Shown here: positions 45,405-55,200 of the stretch, in pieces
How positions within the stretch are numbered: the stretch's first letter is position 1
Layout of the letters: each line of letters begins with the position of its first letter
NCBI RefSeq assembly: GCF_900491745.1
Contig: NZ_UETR01000001.1
Span: 62,001-126,000, forward strand
Origin: Amarolinea aalborgensis
Lineage (GTDB): Bacteria; Chloroflexota; Anaerolineae; SSC4; Amarolineaceae
DNA length: 64,000 nucleotides
Direction of reading: 5' to 3'
The notes under the pieces: model-generated
The model's database searches: none
What the model saw: the letters and a program-made list of their open reading frames with translations, nothing else
Told to the model about the DNA's origin: nothing
Position numbers and translations under genes: made by a program

Positions 45405-45625
45405 AATTCATCGAACTCCGGCAAAGGCTCATCGAAGGCTGGTGTGAGAATGACTTTGCCAGCGTCGTTGCCAGGCGTGCGACGCGCCATCGGCGCCGTC
45501 ACCGGTGACAGGATGGCCACCGGCGTTCCGGCTTTGGCGATAATGATCTCTTCGCCATTGAGTACGCGTTGGAGTAGTTTCGAGAAGTGTGTTTTTGCCT
45601 CGTGTACATTCACCGTAACGGTCAT
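45401..45625 (-). CDS. Phd/YefM-family antitoxin
   Basis: The 74-aa protein starts at the ATG at 45625 (GGAG upstream). It has the Phd/YefM head VNVHEAKTHFSKLLQRVLNGEEIIIAKAG (only partly quoted by family) and a Pro-rich, acidic tail (LTPAFDEPLPEFDEL) suited to binding the PIN toxin encoded next. Confidence 0.9.
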   Translation of the reverse strand: MTVTVNVHEAKTHFSKLLQRVLNGEEIIIAKAGTPVAILSPVTAPMARRTPGNDAGKVILTPAFDEPLPEFDEL

Positions 45626-45645
45626 TGTTCTGTTCTCCGTGAGGG

Positions 45646-45674
45646 ATTGTAGACTAAGCAATGGACTAAGTCAA
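45646..45674 (-). promoter_or_regulatory. Promoter of the PIN toxin-antitoxin pair
   Basis: On the minus strand TTGACT (45669-45674) and TACAAT (45646-45651) are 17 bp apart. The spacer and -35 box contain two direct copies of CTTAGTC, a possible operator for the antitoxin. Confidence 0.75.
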
Positions 45675-45806
45675 TTTTGCACGAGGCCGAAGAGGATGCC
45701 AAGACCTTGAGATACCAGCAGGCCCAACATCTGCGTGGAGCGCTGATCCTGCGCCGCAGCCGGTCACGCTGGTACTTCCCATTCCTGGTAAGTGAGCCTG
45801 GAACAT

Positions 45807-46550
45807 CTACGGGTGGGGCTGGCGTGCGTGCAGGCTGGCGACGAAGGCTGCATGTTCCTGGGAGGCCAGGCCCTGCTGCACGACTGCCAGCATCGTCGCC
45901 AGGTCGCCAGCCCACAGCGCATCCATCGGCAGCCAAAGCCCCGGAAACACCTCGCTGCGCAGGATGCCATCGGCGTCAGGCTGCAACGGCTCGTAGACGC
46001 CGTCGCGCAAAACGAACCAGTCCACGCGCTGTTCGTAAGCCTGGGCTACCAGGTATTCTGGCACGCCGTTGCGCGCGTAGACACGGCGCTTATCGTGCAT
46101 ATCGTACGAGGCGCTGCTGGCGGCAATCTCCACCACCATCTCCGGCGGGCCGGCGAGATAGTCGTCTTCGGTGACTTGCGAGCGGCCGCCTAGCGCGGGT
46201 TCCAGGCGCAAGAGCGCATCAGGCTGAACGACATTCTCGTAATCCAGCCGCACAGTCGCGTTATCGCCGCCGACGACGCCAGGTGTAGCCGCGCGATAGA
46301 TTCCCAGCCAAGTCATGATGTCGCTATGCGGCTGGCTATGCAACATGAAGTGTACGGGTGATGGCATATGAACGATTCCTTCGATGAGTTCGGCCTTGTT
46401 GATTTCAGGATGGCCCTGGTAACGGCGCTCGAATTCAGGGCGCGTCAAACGATCGCCGGCATTGAGCGGCGGCGCCATCGCTAACTTCTGCGGAAGGCGC
46501 CGCGGGGCCGGGGAGGGCGCTGGCGCGCGGTCAAGTGTTCGCACAGTCAT
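45807..46550 (-). CDS. Uma2-family putative endonuclease
   Basis: The 247-aa protein matches the Uma2 (DUF820) group of PD-(D/E)XK-fold proteins. Motifs are KAELIEGIVHMPSPVHFMLHS, VVQPDALLRL, the PPEMVVEIAASSASYD strand and RRVYARNGVPEYLVAQAYEQ. These proteins are numerous in Chloroflexota and cyanobacteria; their role is unproven. GGAG precedes the ATG at 46550. It lies between the toxin-antitoxin pair and a glycosyltransferase and looks like an accessory insertion. Confidence 0.88.
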   Translation of the reverse strand: MTVRTLDRAPAPSPAPRRLPQKLAMAPPLNAGDRLTRPEFERRYQGHPEINKAELIEGIVHMPSPVHFMLHSQPHSDIMTWLGIYRAATPGVVGGDNATVRLDYENVVQPDALLRLEPALGGRSQVTEDDYLAGPPEMVVEIAASSASYDMHDKRRVYARNGVPEYLVAQAYEQRVDWFVLRDGVYEPLQPDADGILRSEVFPGLWLPMDALWAGDLATMLAVVQQGLASQEHAAFVASLHARQPHP

Positions 46551-46630
46551 GTCAAAATCTCCTGGAAATACAACCGATCCATCACGCTGCTGCGATTCTA
46601 GCACTGGCCTGCGCAAGCGTCAAGCGACCC

Positions 46631-47536
46631 TCACTCACGGCTAAACTGCTGGCGCCGAAAGTCGCGCACGCCGCGGCCAATGGCCTGGGCGATGGCGGGA
46701 TTGCCAGCCAGGGCAAACTGCGTAGCCTTGAAGGCCCACAGCAGCGGCCAATAGCTGAAAAAACGCACCTTTTGCGCGGGCGTCGCGTGTTTACTTACGG
46801 TCAGCAGGCGGTTGCGGGTCATGTGATACCAGATGAAGGGCTGACCCTGGCGCGCGGCGCTGGCGCCAACCTGGTGCACCACGGTGGCGTCGGGCGCGTA
46901 GAGCAGCGGCCGCCCCGCGTGCGTCAGGCGCAGGCTGAGATCCACATCCTCGCCCATGAAAAAATAGCGCTCATCGAATACACCTGCCGGCTCGATCACG
47001 TTGCGGCGCAGGAGAAGCGCACAGCCTGGCGCAAAGCCTACCACGCGCGCCGCGTCGGCCTGGCCGTGATCCGCCGCGCCCTTGTGCTGATGCACGCCCG
47101 TGCCGATCCGCCAATCCACATGGCCGCCGCCGTACCACAGGCGCCGGCCATCGCCAAAGTAGATCTTCGGCGCGGCCGCGCCCGCCTGCGGATTGGCGGT
47201 CAGGGCTGCTTGTAGGCGCGGCAAGGTGTCGGGATTGATGAAGGCATCGTTGTTGAGCAGAAAGATCAGCGCCGGCGCCAGCGTATCCAGCGCGTGGCGT
47301 ACACCGAGGTTGTTGCCGCGCGCAAAGCCCAGATTTTCGCCTGCGACGAGGACCGTCAGGGTGGGAAAGCGCGCCTGCAGCGCAGTCACCGAGTCATCGG
47401 TCGAGCCGTTATCCACGACAATCACGCTGGCCGGCGGTTGTCCGCAGTCGAGCACGGTCTGCACACAGGCCAGGGTGGTGTCACGGCCATTCCAGTTGAG
47501 AATGATGGTCGCGATGGCTGGCGCGTCCGCGGTCAT
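46631..47536 (-). CDS. Glycosyltransferase family 2 (rhamnosyltransferase-like)
   Basis: The 301-aa GT-A enzyme has ATIILNWNGRDTTLACVQTVL and VIVVDNGSTDDSVTALQ at the N-terminus, FLLNNDAFINPDTL (the DxD-like site) and FFMGEDVDLSLRLTHAGRPL (the ED motif). Such proteins often transfer rhamnose or related sugars. The ATG at 47536 overlaps the stop of the O-antigen ligase gene (ATGA). Confidence 0.93.
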   Translation of the reverse strand: MTADAPAIATIILNWNGRDTTLACVQTVLDCGQPPASVIVVDNGSTDDSVTALQARFPTLTVLVAGENLGFARGNNLGVRHALDTLAPALIFLLNNDAFINPDTLPRLQAALTANPQAGAAAPKIYFGDGRRLWYGGGHVDWRIGTGVHQHKGAADHGQADAARVVGFAPGCALLLRRNVIEPAGVFDERYFFMGEDVDLSLRLTHAGRPLLYAPDATVVHQVGASAARQGQPFIWYHMTRNRLLTVSKHATPAQKVRFFSYWPLLWAFKATQFALAGNPAIAQAIGRGVRDFRRQQFSRE

Positions 47537-49098
47537 CGTTCGCGCACCGCCACGAGCGGGATGGCGGCTGCAATCCACAAGTAGCTCATCAACTGCAGTT
47601 CCTGCATGAGGGGCAAGAAGGTGAAGGCCACCATCGCGCCCAGCCAGGCGGCCTGCGCGGCAATGCTGACCGCGTCGAAGAAGGGATCGAGTACGGGCGC
47701 GGTCGGCGCACCGCTGCTGGCGGGTGCAACAGGCAGGCTGCCCAGCGCTGCGCCAGGCAAGGCGCGCGCCAGGAGCGACGAGCCGTGCCCACCGCCCCAG
47801 CGCTGGCGTTCAGCGCGCAGCGTCCACACCATCATCAGATAAATGCCCAGAGTGAACAGGGCGCCGAGAATCCCGATCTCCATCATCATCTGCAGCCACG
47901 AGCTTTCGACATGCTCGATTTTGACTTTATCCGAAAATTTGAGCGCGCGGGGACCGGCCATGCCGGTGCCGATGCCAAGCGGGTGATCGAGGATGAAGGG
48001 AATCGAAGCCTCGTATGAAGCCAGGTGTCCGACGGCCGATGGATCATTCATGTTGAGGGCGCGCGTAATACGCGCCACCAGCCCCACGCGCTCCGCGCCA
48101 ACGACCAGGAGCGCTGCCAGCGCGAGGAGCGCGAGGATCGTCCCAGGGCTGCGCAGGGCGTAGCGCAGCGCCTGTCCCAGGTTGCGGAAGCCAATTTCCA
48201 ACACAGCCAGAGCAGCCACCATGCTCAGCAGACCGACGAGCGAGCTGCGCGAGTAGGTGAGAAGCACTGCTACACCGCAGATCCCGGTGACCGCCAACAG
48301 AATGGCGCGCTGCCACAGCGCACGCTGCGGCTGCAAGGCAAAGACCAGCGCGATGGCAATGGCCAATACCAACATCAACCCTAATTCGTTCGGACTGGTC
48401 ACGGTGCCGATTGCGCGCAAGTGCGGCTGACGTTCCACCTCGGCCGTGTAAAACGCGTTGGGAATCGTACCATCCGCTTCGCGAAAGCCCCAGTTGTAGA
48501 GGTCATTGAAGTTCCAGAAGGCCACCTGGTAAATGCCGATCAGCGCCATCACGACGGAGACGCCGAGCATCGCCAGCACCAGGAAGCGCAGCTGGCGCGC
48601 ACTGACCGGCACGGCGCGCAGGAGATAGAAGACCACCAGCGGTTCCAGGTAGTTGCGAAAACCGTAGATGCCCACATTCAGGAGCGGGCCAACAAAAATG
48701 TACGCGCCCATCAGCAGGGCAATGCACGCGAGTCCCAAATCGAATGGATAGAGCTTGACCTTGAAGCGATCCTGGCCGAAGAGGCGCCGCAGCAGCAGTA
48801 CGCCGATCAGCAGCGCCATGACCCCTTCTTTCCAGTAGGCAAACATCTCTACCGTGCCCTGAGACACGTTGAAGAGACCGACCATGGCCCGACTGGCGAA
48901 GACATGAAACGGCAAACCCAGGATCAACAGCAGCAGCAGGTAGAACGGCCGCAGCCAGGCCAGGGTCACCACCAGCGCGGCAAACACCAACGCCAGTCCC
49001 GCAAACGGCGAAACCAACATCAAGCCTGCCAGCAGCACCGCCAGGAGCAGGCCGCCGGCATAGAAAAGAGGCGTTATCGGTCGGTACGCTCTGATCAC
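47533..49098 (-). CDS. O-antigen ligase/polymerase-family membrane protein
   Basis: The protein of about 521 aa has ten or more membrane helices. The large outer loop holds the Wzy_C-type motif TYSRSSLVGLLSMVAALAV and, further on, HPLGIGTGMAGPRAL with HVESSWLQMMMEIGILG, all typical of O-antigen ligase-like proteins that join or polymerise lipid-linked glycans. A GTG at 49098 follows AAGGAG; the frame also reaches a GTG at 49119, which lies in the adjoining heptamer repeats. It is followed by a GT2 gene with an ATGA overlap. Confidence 0.87.
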   Translation of the reverse strand: MIRAYRPITPLFYAGGLLLAVLLAGLMLVSPFAGLALVFAALVVTLAWLRPFYLLLLLILGLPFHVFASRAMVGLFNVSQGTVEMFAYWKEGVMALLIGVLLLRRLFGQDRFKVKLYPFDLGLACIALLMGAYIFVGPLLNVGIYGFRNYLEPLVVFYLLRAVPVSARQLRFLVLAMLGVSVVMALIGIYQVAFWNFNDLYNWGFREADGTIPNAFYTAEVERQPHLRAIGTVTSPNELGLMLVLAIAIALVFALQPQRALWQRAILLAVTGICGVAVLLTYSRSSLVGLLSMVAALAVLEIGFRNLGQALRYALRSPGTILALLALAALLVVGAERVGLVARITRALNMNDPSAVGHLASYEASIPFILDHPLGIGTGMAGPRALKFSDKVKIEHVESSWLQMMMEIGILGALFTLGIYLMMVWTLRAERQRWGGGHGSSLLARALPGAALGSLPVAPASSGAPTAPVLDPFFDAVSIAAQAAWLGAMVAFTFLPLMQELQLMSYLWIAAAIPLVAVRER

Positions 49099-49114
49099 TT
49101 CTTGCGCTCTCCTT

Positions 49115-49170
49115 CTCACGCTTCACGCTTCACGTTTCACGTTCCACGCTTCACGCTTCACGCTTCACAG
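49115..49170. repeat. Heptamer tandem repeat array (TTCACGC type)
   Basis: Eight consecutive 7-nt units of the form TTCACGC, with variants CTCACGC, TTCACGT, TCCACGC and TTCACAG, fill the space between two glycan genes and run into the last bases of the AlkP gene. Confidence 0.85.
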
Positions 49171-50934
49171 ATACCCCAGCCCCGCCAATCGGTCCGTCAC
49201 TTCCTGGGCTTCGGCCTCATCGTAACTCTGCACACCTGCGCCGTCCCCGGAGCTGACCGGCGGAAGCGGCGTCTGCGGCCTGCTTTCCACCGGCTGGCGG
49301 GCCAGGGCCTCTGGCGTCAGCATCTCGGTCAACACGCGGCCATCCATCCAACTCGGCGCCGGTTCACCGAGGAGGTGGAGCACGGTAGGCGCTACATCGA
49401 GGATGCTGGCTGGCGCCAGGGGCAGACCTGGTTGCACGGCCGGCCCGTGCGCGAAGAAAATGCCGTTGGGTCGGTGACAGCCGGTGATGCGCCGATGACG
49501 CATCTCTTCCATGGTCAGATGACGCACCGGCTCCCGGCCGCTGTACGCGCCCCGGGGGCGGAACAGATCAGGGTATTCGGCCTCCACGAGCAGGTCGGGC
49601 AGGCGATCGCTGAATGGCCCGCTGAAGCGCTCTTCGCGCCGCCAGACGCGGCGCACCAGGCGCTCGCCTGTGCGCGGATCGCGTAAGTCTTGCAGACCGG
49701 TGATGATGCGGTCGCGTAGGGCCTCATACTCGGCGCCGGGCGCCACCGTGCCCTGCGGATCGCGCCCCTTGAGGTTGATCCAGATGTTGCCCCGCACCTC
49801 TTCGGAATAGGCCAGCGTATGCGCCCAATCCACGCCGGGGAAAAACGACTCCTCGCCCAGCGTGACGCGCAGTTTATCCGGCCACCAATGGCGCAGCCGC
49901 GACAGGGTGCTGAAGGAGACGCGTCCGTACAGCGCGCGTTTGCCGCGATCCACCAGTTTGGCGGCCAGCCATTTGAGCGCGTTGCCCAGCGAACGGCGGC
50001 TGCCGGGGGTGCGCAGCGTCAGCAGCCCCTGCTGCGCCAGCCACAGGTTGAGATGAATTTCGATGTCCTCCAGCGCGCCCTCACCGTGGTCGGAGACGAC
50101 CAGCACATGCACATCGGGCGGCAGGGTGGAAAGGAATTCGCCCAGGCGTTGGTCGGCGCGCTGGTAAACTTGCAGCAGCGGATCTTCGCTGAACATCTGC
50201 GCATTGACAGCCGGATCGTAGAGTGGATGCGCGGGATCGTGGTACTTCCACAAGAAGTGGGCCGCGCCATCGAGCGCGCTGACGACAAAAAAGGTCAAAT
50301 CCCACGGCTCGCGCGCCATCAGGCTGGTGGCGACGGCAAAGCGCACGTCAATCTCACGCAACAGCTCGGCCATGACCATATCCCCGCGCTGCGCCGTGCT
50401 GTATTTCCAGTCGTCCGGCACGATCACATAGGGCTGGCCGCCAGAGAGTGCAGACAATTCGGCCTTGAGCGCCAACGGGTAGGTGAAGGCCGCGCCCATG
50501 CCTGGCGTGTCCCAGCCGGAGACCAGCACGCCGTTGACCTTTTCCGGCGGGTAGGTCATGGGCACGTTGAGCACGATGACATGACGGCCGGCCTGGCTGA
50601 GCAGCGTCCACAGCGCGGGCAGCGCGCGGAAGCTGGCATTGGTCAGGCGAAAGCCGTAGGTGCTGAAGTCGCGTTCCCAAAAATCAAAGATGCGGTGCTT
50701 GCCCTGGTTCGCGCCGGTGACCATCGAAGTCCACGCTTGCGCGGTGAAGGGGTGCAGCACCGATTCCAGCGGCGCCCAGGCGCTGGTGTGCAGCAGACGG
50801 GCCAACGTGGGCAATTTGCCCTGTGCGACCCAGGGTTCAATCAGATCAAAAGTGGCCCCGTCGAGGCCGACGACAACGACGCGACGGGCGCTGGTGGTAG
50901 TTGTTGACAAGGTTGGCGTGTTCACCGTAGACAT
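49165..50934 (-). CDS. AlkP-superfamily phosphodiesterase/nucleotide pyrophosphatase-like (paralogue 2)
   Basis: The 589-aa protein has the AlkP-superfamily motifs VVVVGLDGATFDLIEP (Asp25), QAWTSMVTGANQGKHR (nucleophile region), DGAAHFLW (Asp222, His226), SDHGEGALED (Asp-His) and GCHRPNGIFFAHGP (C-terminal His), so all metal ligands appear present. It ends EVTDRLAGLGYL like its paralogues. No signal peptide or membrane helix is evident, so it may act on a cytoplasmic or lipid-linked phospho-substrate. It begins 2 bp after the methyltransferase stop. Confidence 0.88.
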   Translation of the reverse strand: MSTVNTPTLSTTTTSARRVVVVGLDGATFDLIEPWVAQGKLPTLARLLHTSAWAPLESVLHPFTAQAWTSMVTGANQGKHRIFDFWERDFSTYGFRLTNASFRALPALWTLLSQAGRHVIVLNVPMTYPPEKVNGVLVSGWDTPGMGAAFTYPLALKAELSALSGGQPYVIVPDDWKYSTAQRGDMVMAELLREIDVRFAVATSLMAREPWDLTFFVVSALDGAAHFLWKYHDPAHPLYDPAVNAQMFSEDPLLQVYQRADQRLGEFLSTLPPDVHVLVVSDHGEGALEDIEIHLNLWLAQQGLLTLRTPGSRRSLGNALKWLAAKLVDRGKRALYGRVSFSTLSRLRHWWPDKLRVTLGEESFFPGVDWAHTLAYSEEVRGNIWINLKGRDPQGTVAPGAEYEALRDRIITGLQDLRDPRTGERLVRRVWRREERFSGPFSDRLPDLLVEAEYPDLFRPRGAYSGREPVRHLTMEEMRHRRITGCHRPNGIFFAHGPAVQPGLPLAPASILDVAPTVLHLLGEPAPSWMDGRVLTEMLTPEALARQPVESRPQTPLPPVSSGDGAGVQSYDEAEAQEVTDRLAGLGYL

Positions 50935-50936
50935 GA

Positions 50937-51878
50937 TTACAGGTCAGCCGCCTGACCGGCCTGGCAAAAAACGATCTTCCGGTAGGTCGGCTCCCGGTGC
51001 AGGCGCGGCGCCAGCCAGGGGTAAATGGGCTGCAGCAGCAGGCGCTGCACATGAGTCAGCCCCGGCAGCGGCCGGCCCAGATCGAAAAGCCGCCGCAAGA
51101 ACAACCAGACCCCGATGCTGACATTGGCCGCCACGTGCAGGCGATACGCGCCAAAACGGACCGCAGCCACCTCCTGCACCAGATTCAGCAGGTCAACCTC
51201 CGACCACATCGCATGTTCCAGGTGCTCGCCGAGCTTGGGGTGCACCCGGCCAGTCTGGCGTGCGAAGGCCTGCGCAATCTCTTCCTCAGCCGCGCGTGCG
51301 GCCGCCCCACACGGCGCGCCGACGATCAGCAGGCCGTCCCCGGCCACCACGCGCGCCATTTCCGTCACTACGGCCCGCCGGTCATCCGGCGTCAGATGCT
51401 CCAACGTATCCATGCACAGTGCGACGTCCAGGCTGCCGCTGGCGAAGGGCAGCGCTGCGCCGGAGGCCGCCACCGCAGTCAACTGCGGGTGGTCATGCAA
51501 GCGCTCACGGTCAAAGGTCACATCCACGCCAAACGCCGCGCGGGGCACGTACGACGTGACGCCGCCCTTGCTGCCGCAGCCCACATCCAAGATGCGCAGT
51601 CCGGCCGGCCGGCCGGCCAGGGCGTCGGCAATCGGCTGATAACGCAGGGCAATCTCCAAGCGCCAGGCCCAGTTCCAGCGCTGGTAGCGCAACAAAGGGC
51701 CGGCTAGCCAGCCCAAGCGGTGCAGGCGCTCGCTGCGCACCCGGCCGGGGTCGAGGCGGAACACCTCACTCACGCTCAGCCTCACGCGTTCGGGCGGCAA
51801 TCGCCGGCGGTAGTGGCGCTTCACCAGACCCAACGAGATGAGGGTCAAATCGGCGCAGAAGAGGCGCGGAGAGTTCAA
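50937..51878 (-). CDS. SAM-dependent methyltransferase
   Basis: The 313-aa class I methyltransferase carries motif I LRILDVGCGSKGGVTSY at about 94-110, then FGVDVTF, the motif II-III region LDVALCMDTLEHLTPDDR and RVVAGDGLLIVGAP. The C-terminal third has hydrophobic, amphipathic segments (VSIGVWLFLRRLFDL; LLLQPIYPWLAPRL) that may contact the membrane. It is probably a glycan or lipid-linked O-methyltransferase. The 5' end overlaps the DUF2442 gene by about 110 bp, and a GTG start further inside is possible. Confidence 0.86.
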   Translation of the reverse strand: MNSPRLFCADLTLISLGLVKRHYRRRLPPERVRLSVSEVFRLDPGRVRSERLHRLGWLAGPLLRYQRWNWAWRLEIALRYQPIADALAGRPAGLRILDVGCGSKGGVTSYVPRAAFGVDVTFDRERLHDHPQLTAVAASGAALPFASGSLDVALCMDTLEHLTPDDRRAVVTEMARVVAGDGLLIVGAPCGAAARAAEEEIAQAFARQTGRVHPKLGEHLEHAMWSEVDLLNLVQEVAAVRFGAYRLHVAANVSIGVWLFLRRLFDLGRPLPGLTHVQRLLLQPIYPWLAPRLHREPTYRKIVFCQAGQAADL

Positions 51879-52152
51879 TGGATGGATTGTTTGCAGCTGC
51901 CATCTCTAGTAAATGACTTATCTCGACGCCATCGTCCAGGTCTTCCCAATAAACGGCGTAGCCGTTTGGCTCGATTGACCAATGCTCCTTTTGATCTGGC
52001 CTCGCGTTTGATAACCACTTCAACCAGGGCACCTTGTCTACCAACACATGCAATTCGCGGCCGTCATCTAGGCCAATCCGCAGCAAATCTCCAGCCATGC
52101 GAACATCAACCGCATGAGTGGCCGCTTGACCGTTACCGTCCGAAATACTCAT
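51766..52152 (-). CDS. DUF2442-domain protein with extended C-terminus
   Basis: The 128-aa protein matches DUF2442 in residues about 14-90: VRMAGDLLRIGLDDGREL, VPWLKWLSNARPDQKEHW and NGYAVYWEDLDDGVEIS. Its last 30 residues (from APLLRRFDPHLV) are read out of frame through the start of the methyltransferase gene and are unlike the family. The start codon lies within the remnant of a DUF4160 gene, the same arrangement as at 11106-11125. This looks like an inserted cassette that has lost its upstream partner. Confidence 0.75.
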   Translation of the reverse strand: MSISDGNGQAATHAVDVRMAGDLLRIGLDDGRELHVLVDKVPWLKWLSNARPDQKEHWSIEPNGYAVYWEDLDDGVEISHLLEMAAANNPSIELSAPLLRRFDPHLVGSGEAPLPPAIAARTREAERE

Positions 52153-52240
52153 ACCACGCCTCCAATAGTCTGGCCTGGTTTTCTACCGTCAATCTCAAGA
52201 TGCGATTCAACTCAGGCTCATTATTCGGGGAAATCTCCGA
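52133..52240 (-). pseudogene. Truncated DUF4160 gene (C-terminal remnant)
   Basis: Directly after the stop of the flippase-AlkP gene, and in the same frame, the minus strand reads EPELNRILRLTVENQARLL and EAWYEYFGR, then TAA at 52133-52135. This corresponds to the last 30 or so residues of the intact DUF4160 at 11106-11342 (HELNRIARLVAKHEQNLLEA and WHEYFSA). The N-terminal half with the PPHIHV motif is absent. Confidence 0.8.
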
Positions 52241-55200
52241 TCAGTTTAGGTAGCCCAGATTCGTCAGTTTTTCCACAATGAGTGCCTCGTCGCTGGACGA
52301 GTAGACTTCCTGGCGCGGCGCGACCGCGGCGTCAGCCTCTTCCGTCAGATGGACCGGATGCGCGCTGCGATAGGCGGTCGTGAAGATCTCCGACAGCACG
52401 CGGCCATCCAGGCCCTGGGGCACGGGGGCGCCGAGACTGTACAAAATGGTCGGCGTCAGGTCAGCCAGACCCAGACCTGGCCCCAGCCGTTGGGCGACGA
52501 TGTCCGGGCCCCAGGCCAGGAAGATGCCGTCTGGTTGGTGCATCCCCTCGCCTTCGGCCGTCACGTCGGTAAAGAGTCGGCCTGGCGACACTTCCGACGT
52601 CGGCTCATAGCCGGGCGCCAGTTCATAGACGATGTCCGGCGCCTGGTCGGTAAATGGCCCCTGATAGAATTCCTCGCGATTGTACACCGCACGCACCACG
52701 CGCTGTCCCTGGCGTGGGTCTACCAGGTTGAGCAAGCGCGCCTTGATCGCCCGACGCAGGGCATCCACCTCAGCCTCGTCTACCACGCCATAGGGTTCGC
52801 GGCCGCGGCGGTTGATGTAGATGGCATACTCGGAGGCCACGCCGGAATAGGCCTGCGTGTGCGCCCAGTCCAGGATACGATTGACGGCAAACGCGCGGCG
52901 CCCGCGCAGCAGCAGGCTGCGCGGCAGAAAGCGCTTGATCCAGCCCATGGACTGCTTCAGCCGCTTGCGCACATCGGCCTTGCCCGCGGCGTAGGTCAGC
53001 CAGCCCTGGCTCGCCAGCCATTGGTCCATGTGCACGCGGGTATGGCGAAAGCCGAAGCCGTGATCAGACAGCATGAAGACGCGCGTGTGTGGCCCGGCGG
53101 CCAGGGCCAGAGTGCGGCCGATTGCGTCATCCACGGCGCGGTAGGCCGCTTCCACGGCCGCGTGAATCGGCGTGCGTTCGAAGGCATGCGGCCCTGAGAG
53201 GCCTAGCAGGTCATCGAGGTAGCGCCAGGTCCAGTGCTGCAAGCGGTCGGGCGTCTCGTACACCACCATGATGAAATCGCCGCCCTGCGGCAGCAGCAGC
53301 TCTTCCAGGGCCGTCTGTCGTTCTTGCAGCACGCGCTGCAGATCGTTTACCAGGGCCAGGCGCTGCGCAGGCGCACGATAATCACGTTCTTGCTTGAGCA
53401 CGCGCAGGTCAATGGTGTAGCGCCGGGCGCGCAGCGCGGGCGCCAGCGCGGCCGGATAGGTAAAATCGCTCTCTTCCGACGGCGTCATCATGCCGCTGAC
53501 CAGCCAGCCGTTGACCGGGCGCACGGGGTAGGTCAGGGGCACGTTGAGCACCCCCACACGCAGGCCGTGGGCGCTCAAACGTTCCCAGAGCAGCGGCGCC
53601 TGGATGGCCGTGGCATTGACATAAGTGCGCTCCAGGTCACGATTGAGCGCGCGCTGAAAAGCGAACACGCCGTGCCGCCCCGGATTCAGCCCAGTCATGA
53701 AACTGCTCCAGGCCGGCGCGGTCAGCGGCGGCAGGGTAGAGCGCAGCGGCGCGCTGGTCCCCTCGGCCACCAGCCGCGCCAGATTCGGCATCCACCCGGC
53801 CGCGATCATCGGACTGAGCAAATCCCAGGTCGCCCCGTCCAGTCCGATCACGAGGGCGGAAGGAGGAGAGGGGAGACCGGAGACTGGAGACTGGAGACTG
53901 GAGACTGGAGATTGGGGGCCGGGGACCGGAGATTGGAGACCGGAGATTGGAGACCGGAGACCGGAGACCGGAGATGGGGCACCATGGACCGGAGAACTCT
54001 CGCCTTCCACGAGCTCGATCTCCGATCTCTGATCTCCGATCTCTTCCCCAATCTCCGATCTCTGGTCTCTGGTATCCTTCCCTCGCATCATCCCCCGCTC
54101 ATCCAGCTTGAACAGCCAGCGCCGAATCCAGCGCAGGCGCTTGTGGAACGTCACCATGGCGACGGCGGCTTCCAGTTCGTGCGCGCTGAAGGTGCGGAGC
54201 AGGAGCAGCACCGCGCCGTAGATCAGCAGACCAAGCGGCGCGGTCAGGAACATGGACCAGTGACTGAATAACGAGAGGGAACCAGCCGTCACGGCGCTGG
54301 CCAGGGCCATTTTGACCGTCACCAGGCCCATCTCCCGTTTGTCAAGGTAAGGCAGCAGCGCGATCATGCTGATGACAAAGACAATGCCTTCGGACAGCAT
54401 GATGCCGTAGGCCACGCCCACGGCGGCGAACATGGGCACCAGGTAGACCCAGGTGACGATCGCGCCGGCGGCGAAGCCGATACCCAGGCCGACCGCCACG
54501 ACCCACTGACGGCCCACAGCCAACAGGGCGGCTTCGAAGAACTGGTTGGAGAAGGTGAAAAGAATGATCCAACCGAAGACGGCCAAAATGGCAGATGCGC
54601 CGGCCAGGCCGCGCCCCAACACCAGGTCGGTGATCTGCAAGGACAGGCTGGTCATCAGCACGGCCAGCAGAAGGCTGATCGCGATGAAGAGCTTGAGACT
54701 TTGGGCCAGCGTGCGCTTGAACTTCTGCGGCTGCAAGCGCGCTTGCTGGGCAAAGACGGGCAAAATGGCGCCGATGAGGGCTGACGGCACGATGCGCATC
54801 TGCTCCACGAGGCGAATAGGGCCATAGAGCAGGCCGGCGGCCAGGTCGCCTTGCCCCGGCGCTTTGGCGTTGAGAATCGTGGTCAGCATGACGATGCCCC
54901 CACGCCAGATGAAGCGGCGCACGAACATGTTGAAGCCAAGCGGGAAGGACTCTTTCAGCAAGTACCACATGCTGCGCCAGTCGGTGCTGATGGAGTCCTT
55001 GATGAAGCGTTTGCGGCTGAGATACCAGCCGGACAGTAAGCGTAGGAAGTTTGCCACCAGGCGCATGCCAAACAGCCCGGCCAGTCCCCAATCCAGGCCG
55101 ATGGCAACAAAAGTCAGGAGCAGAATAAGCGCCTGCCCAAAAATCACGGTGAAGGCCTGGTACTGCATCTGCTGGTAAGCGCGGAAGACCGCGGTGAAGA

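Noticed and set aside
53234..54271. 345-codon plus-strand frame across the flippase-AlkP linker
   Set aside because: It is antisense to clear AlkP motifs; its repeats come from the heptamer array and not from a separate protein.
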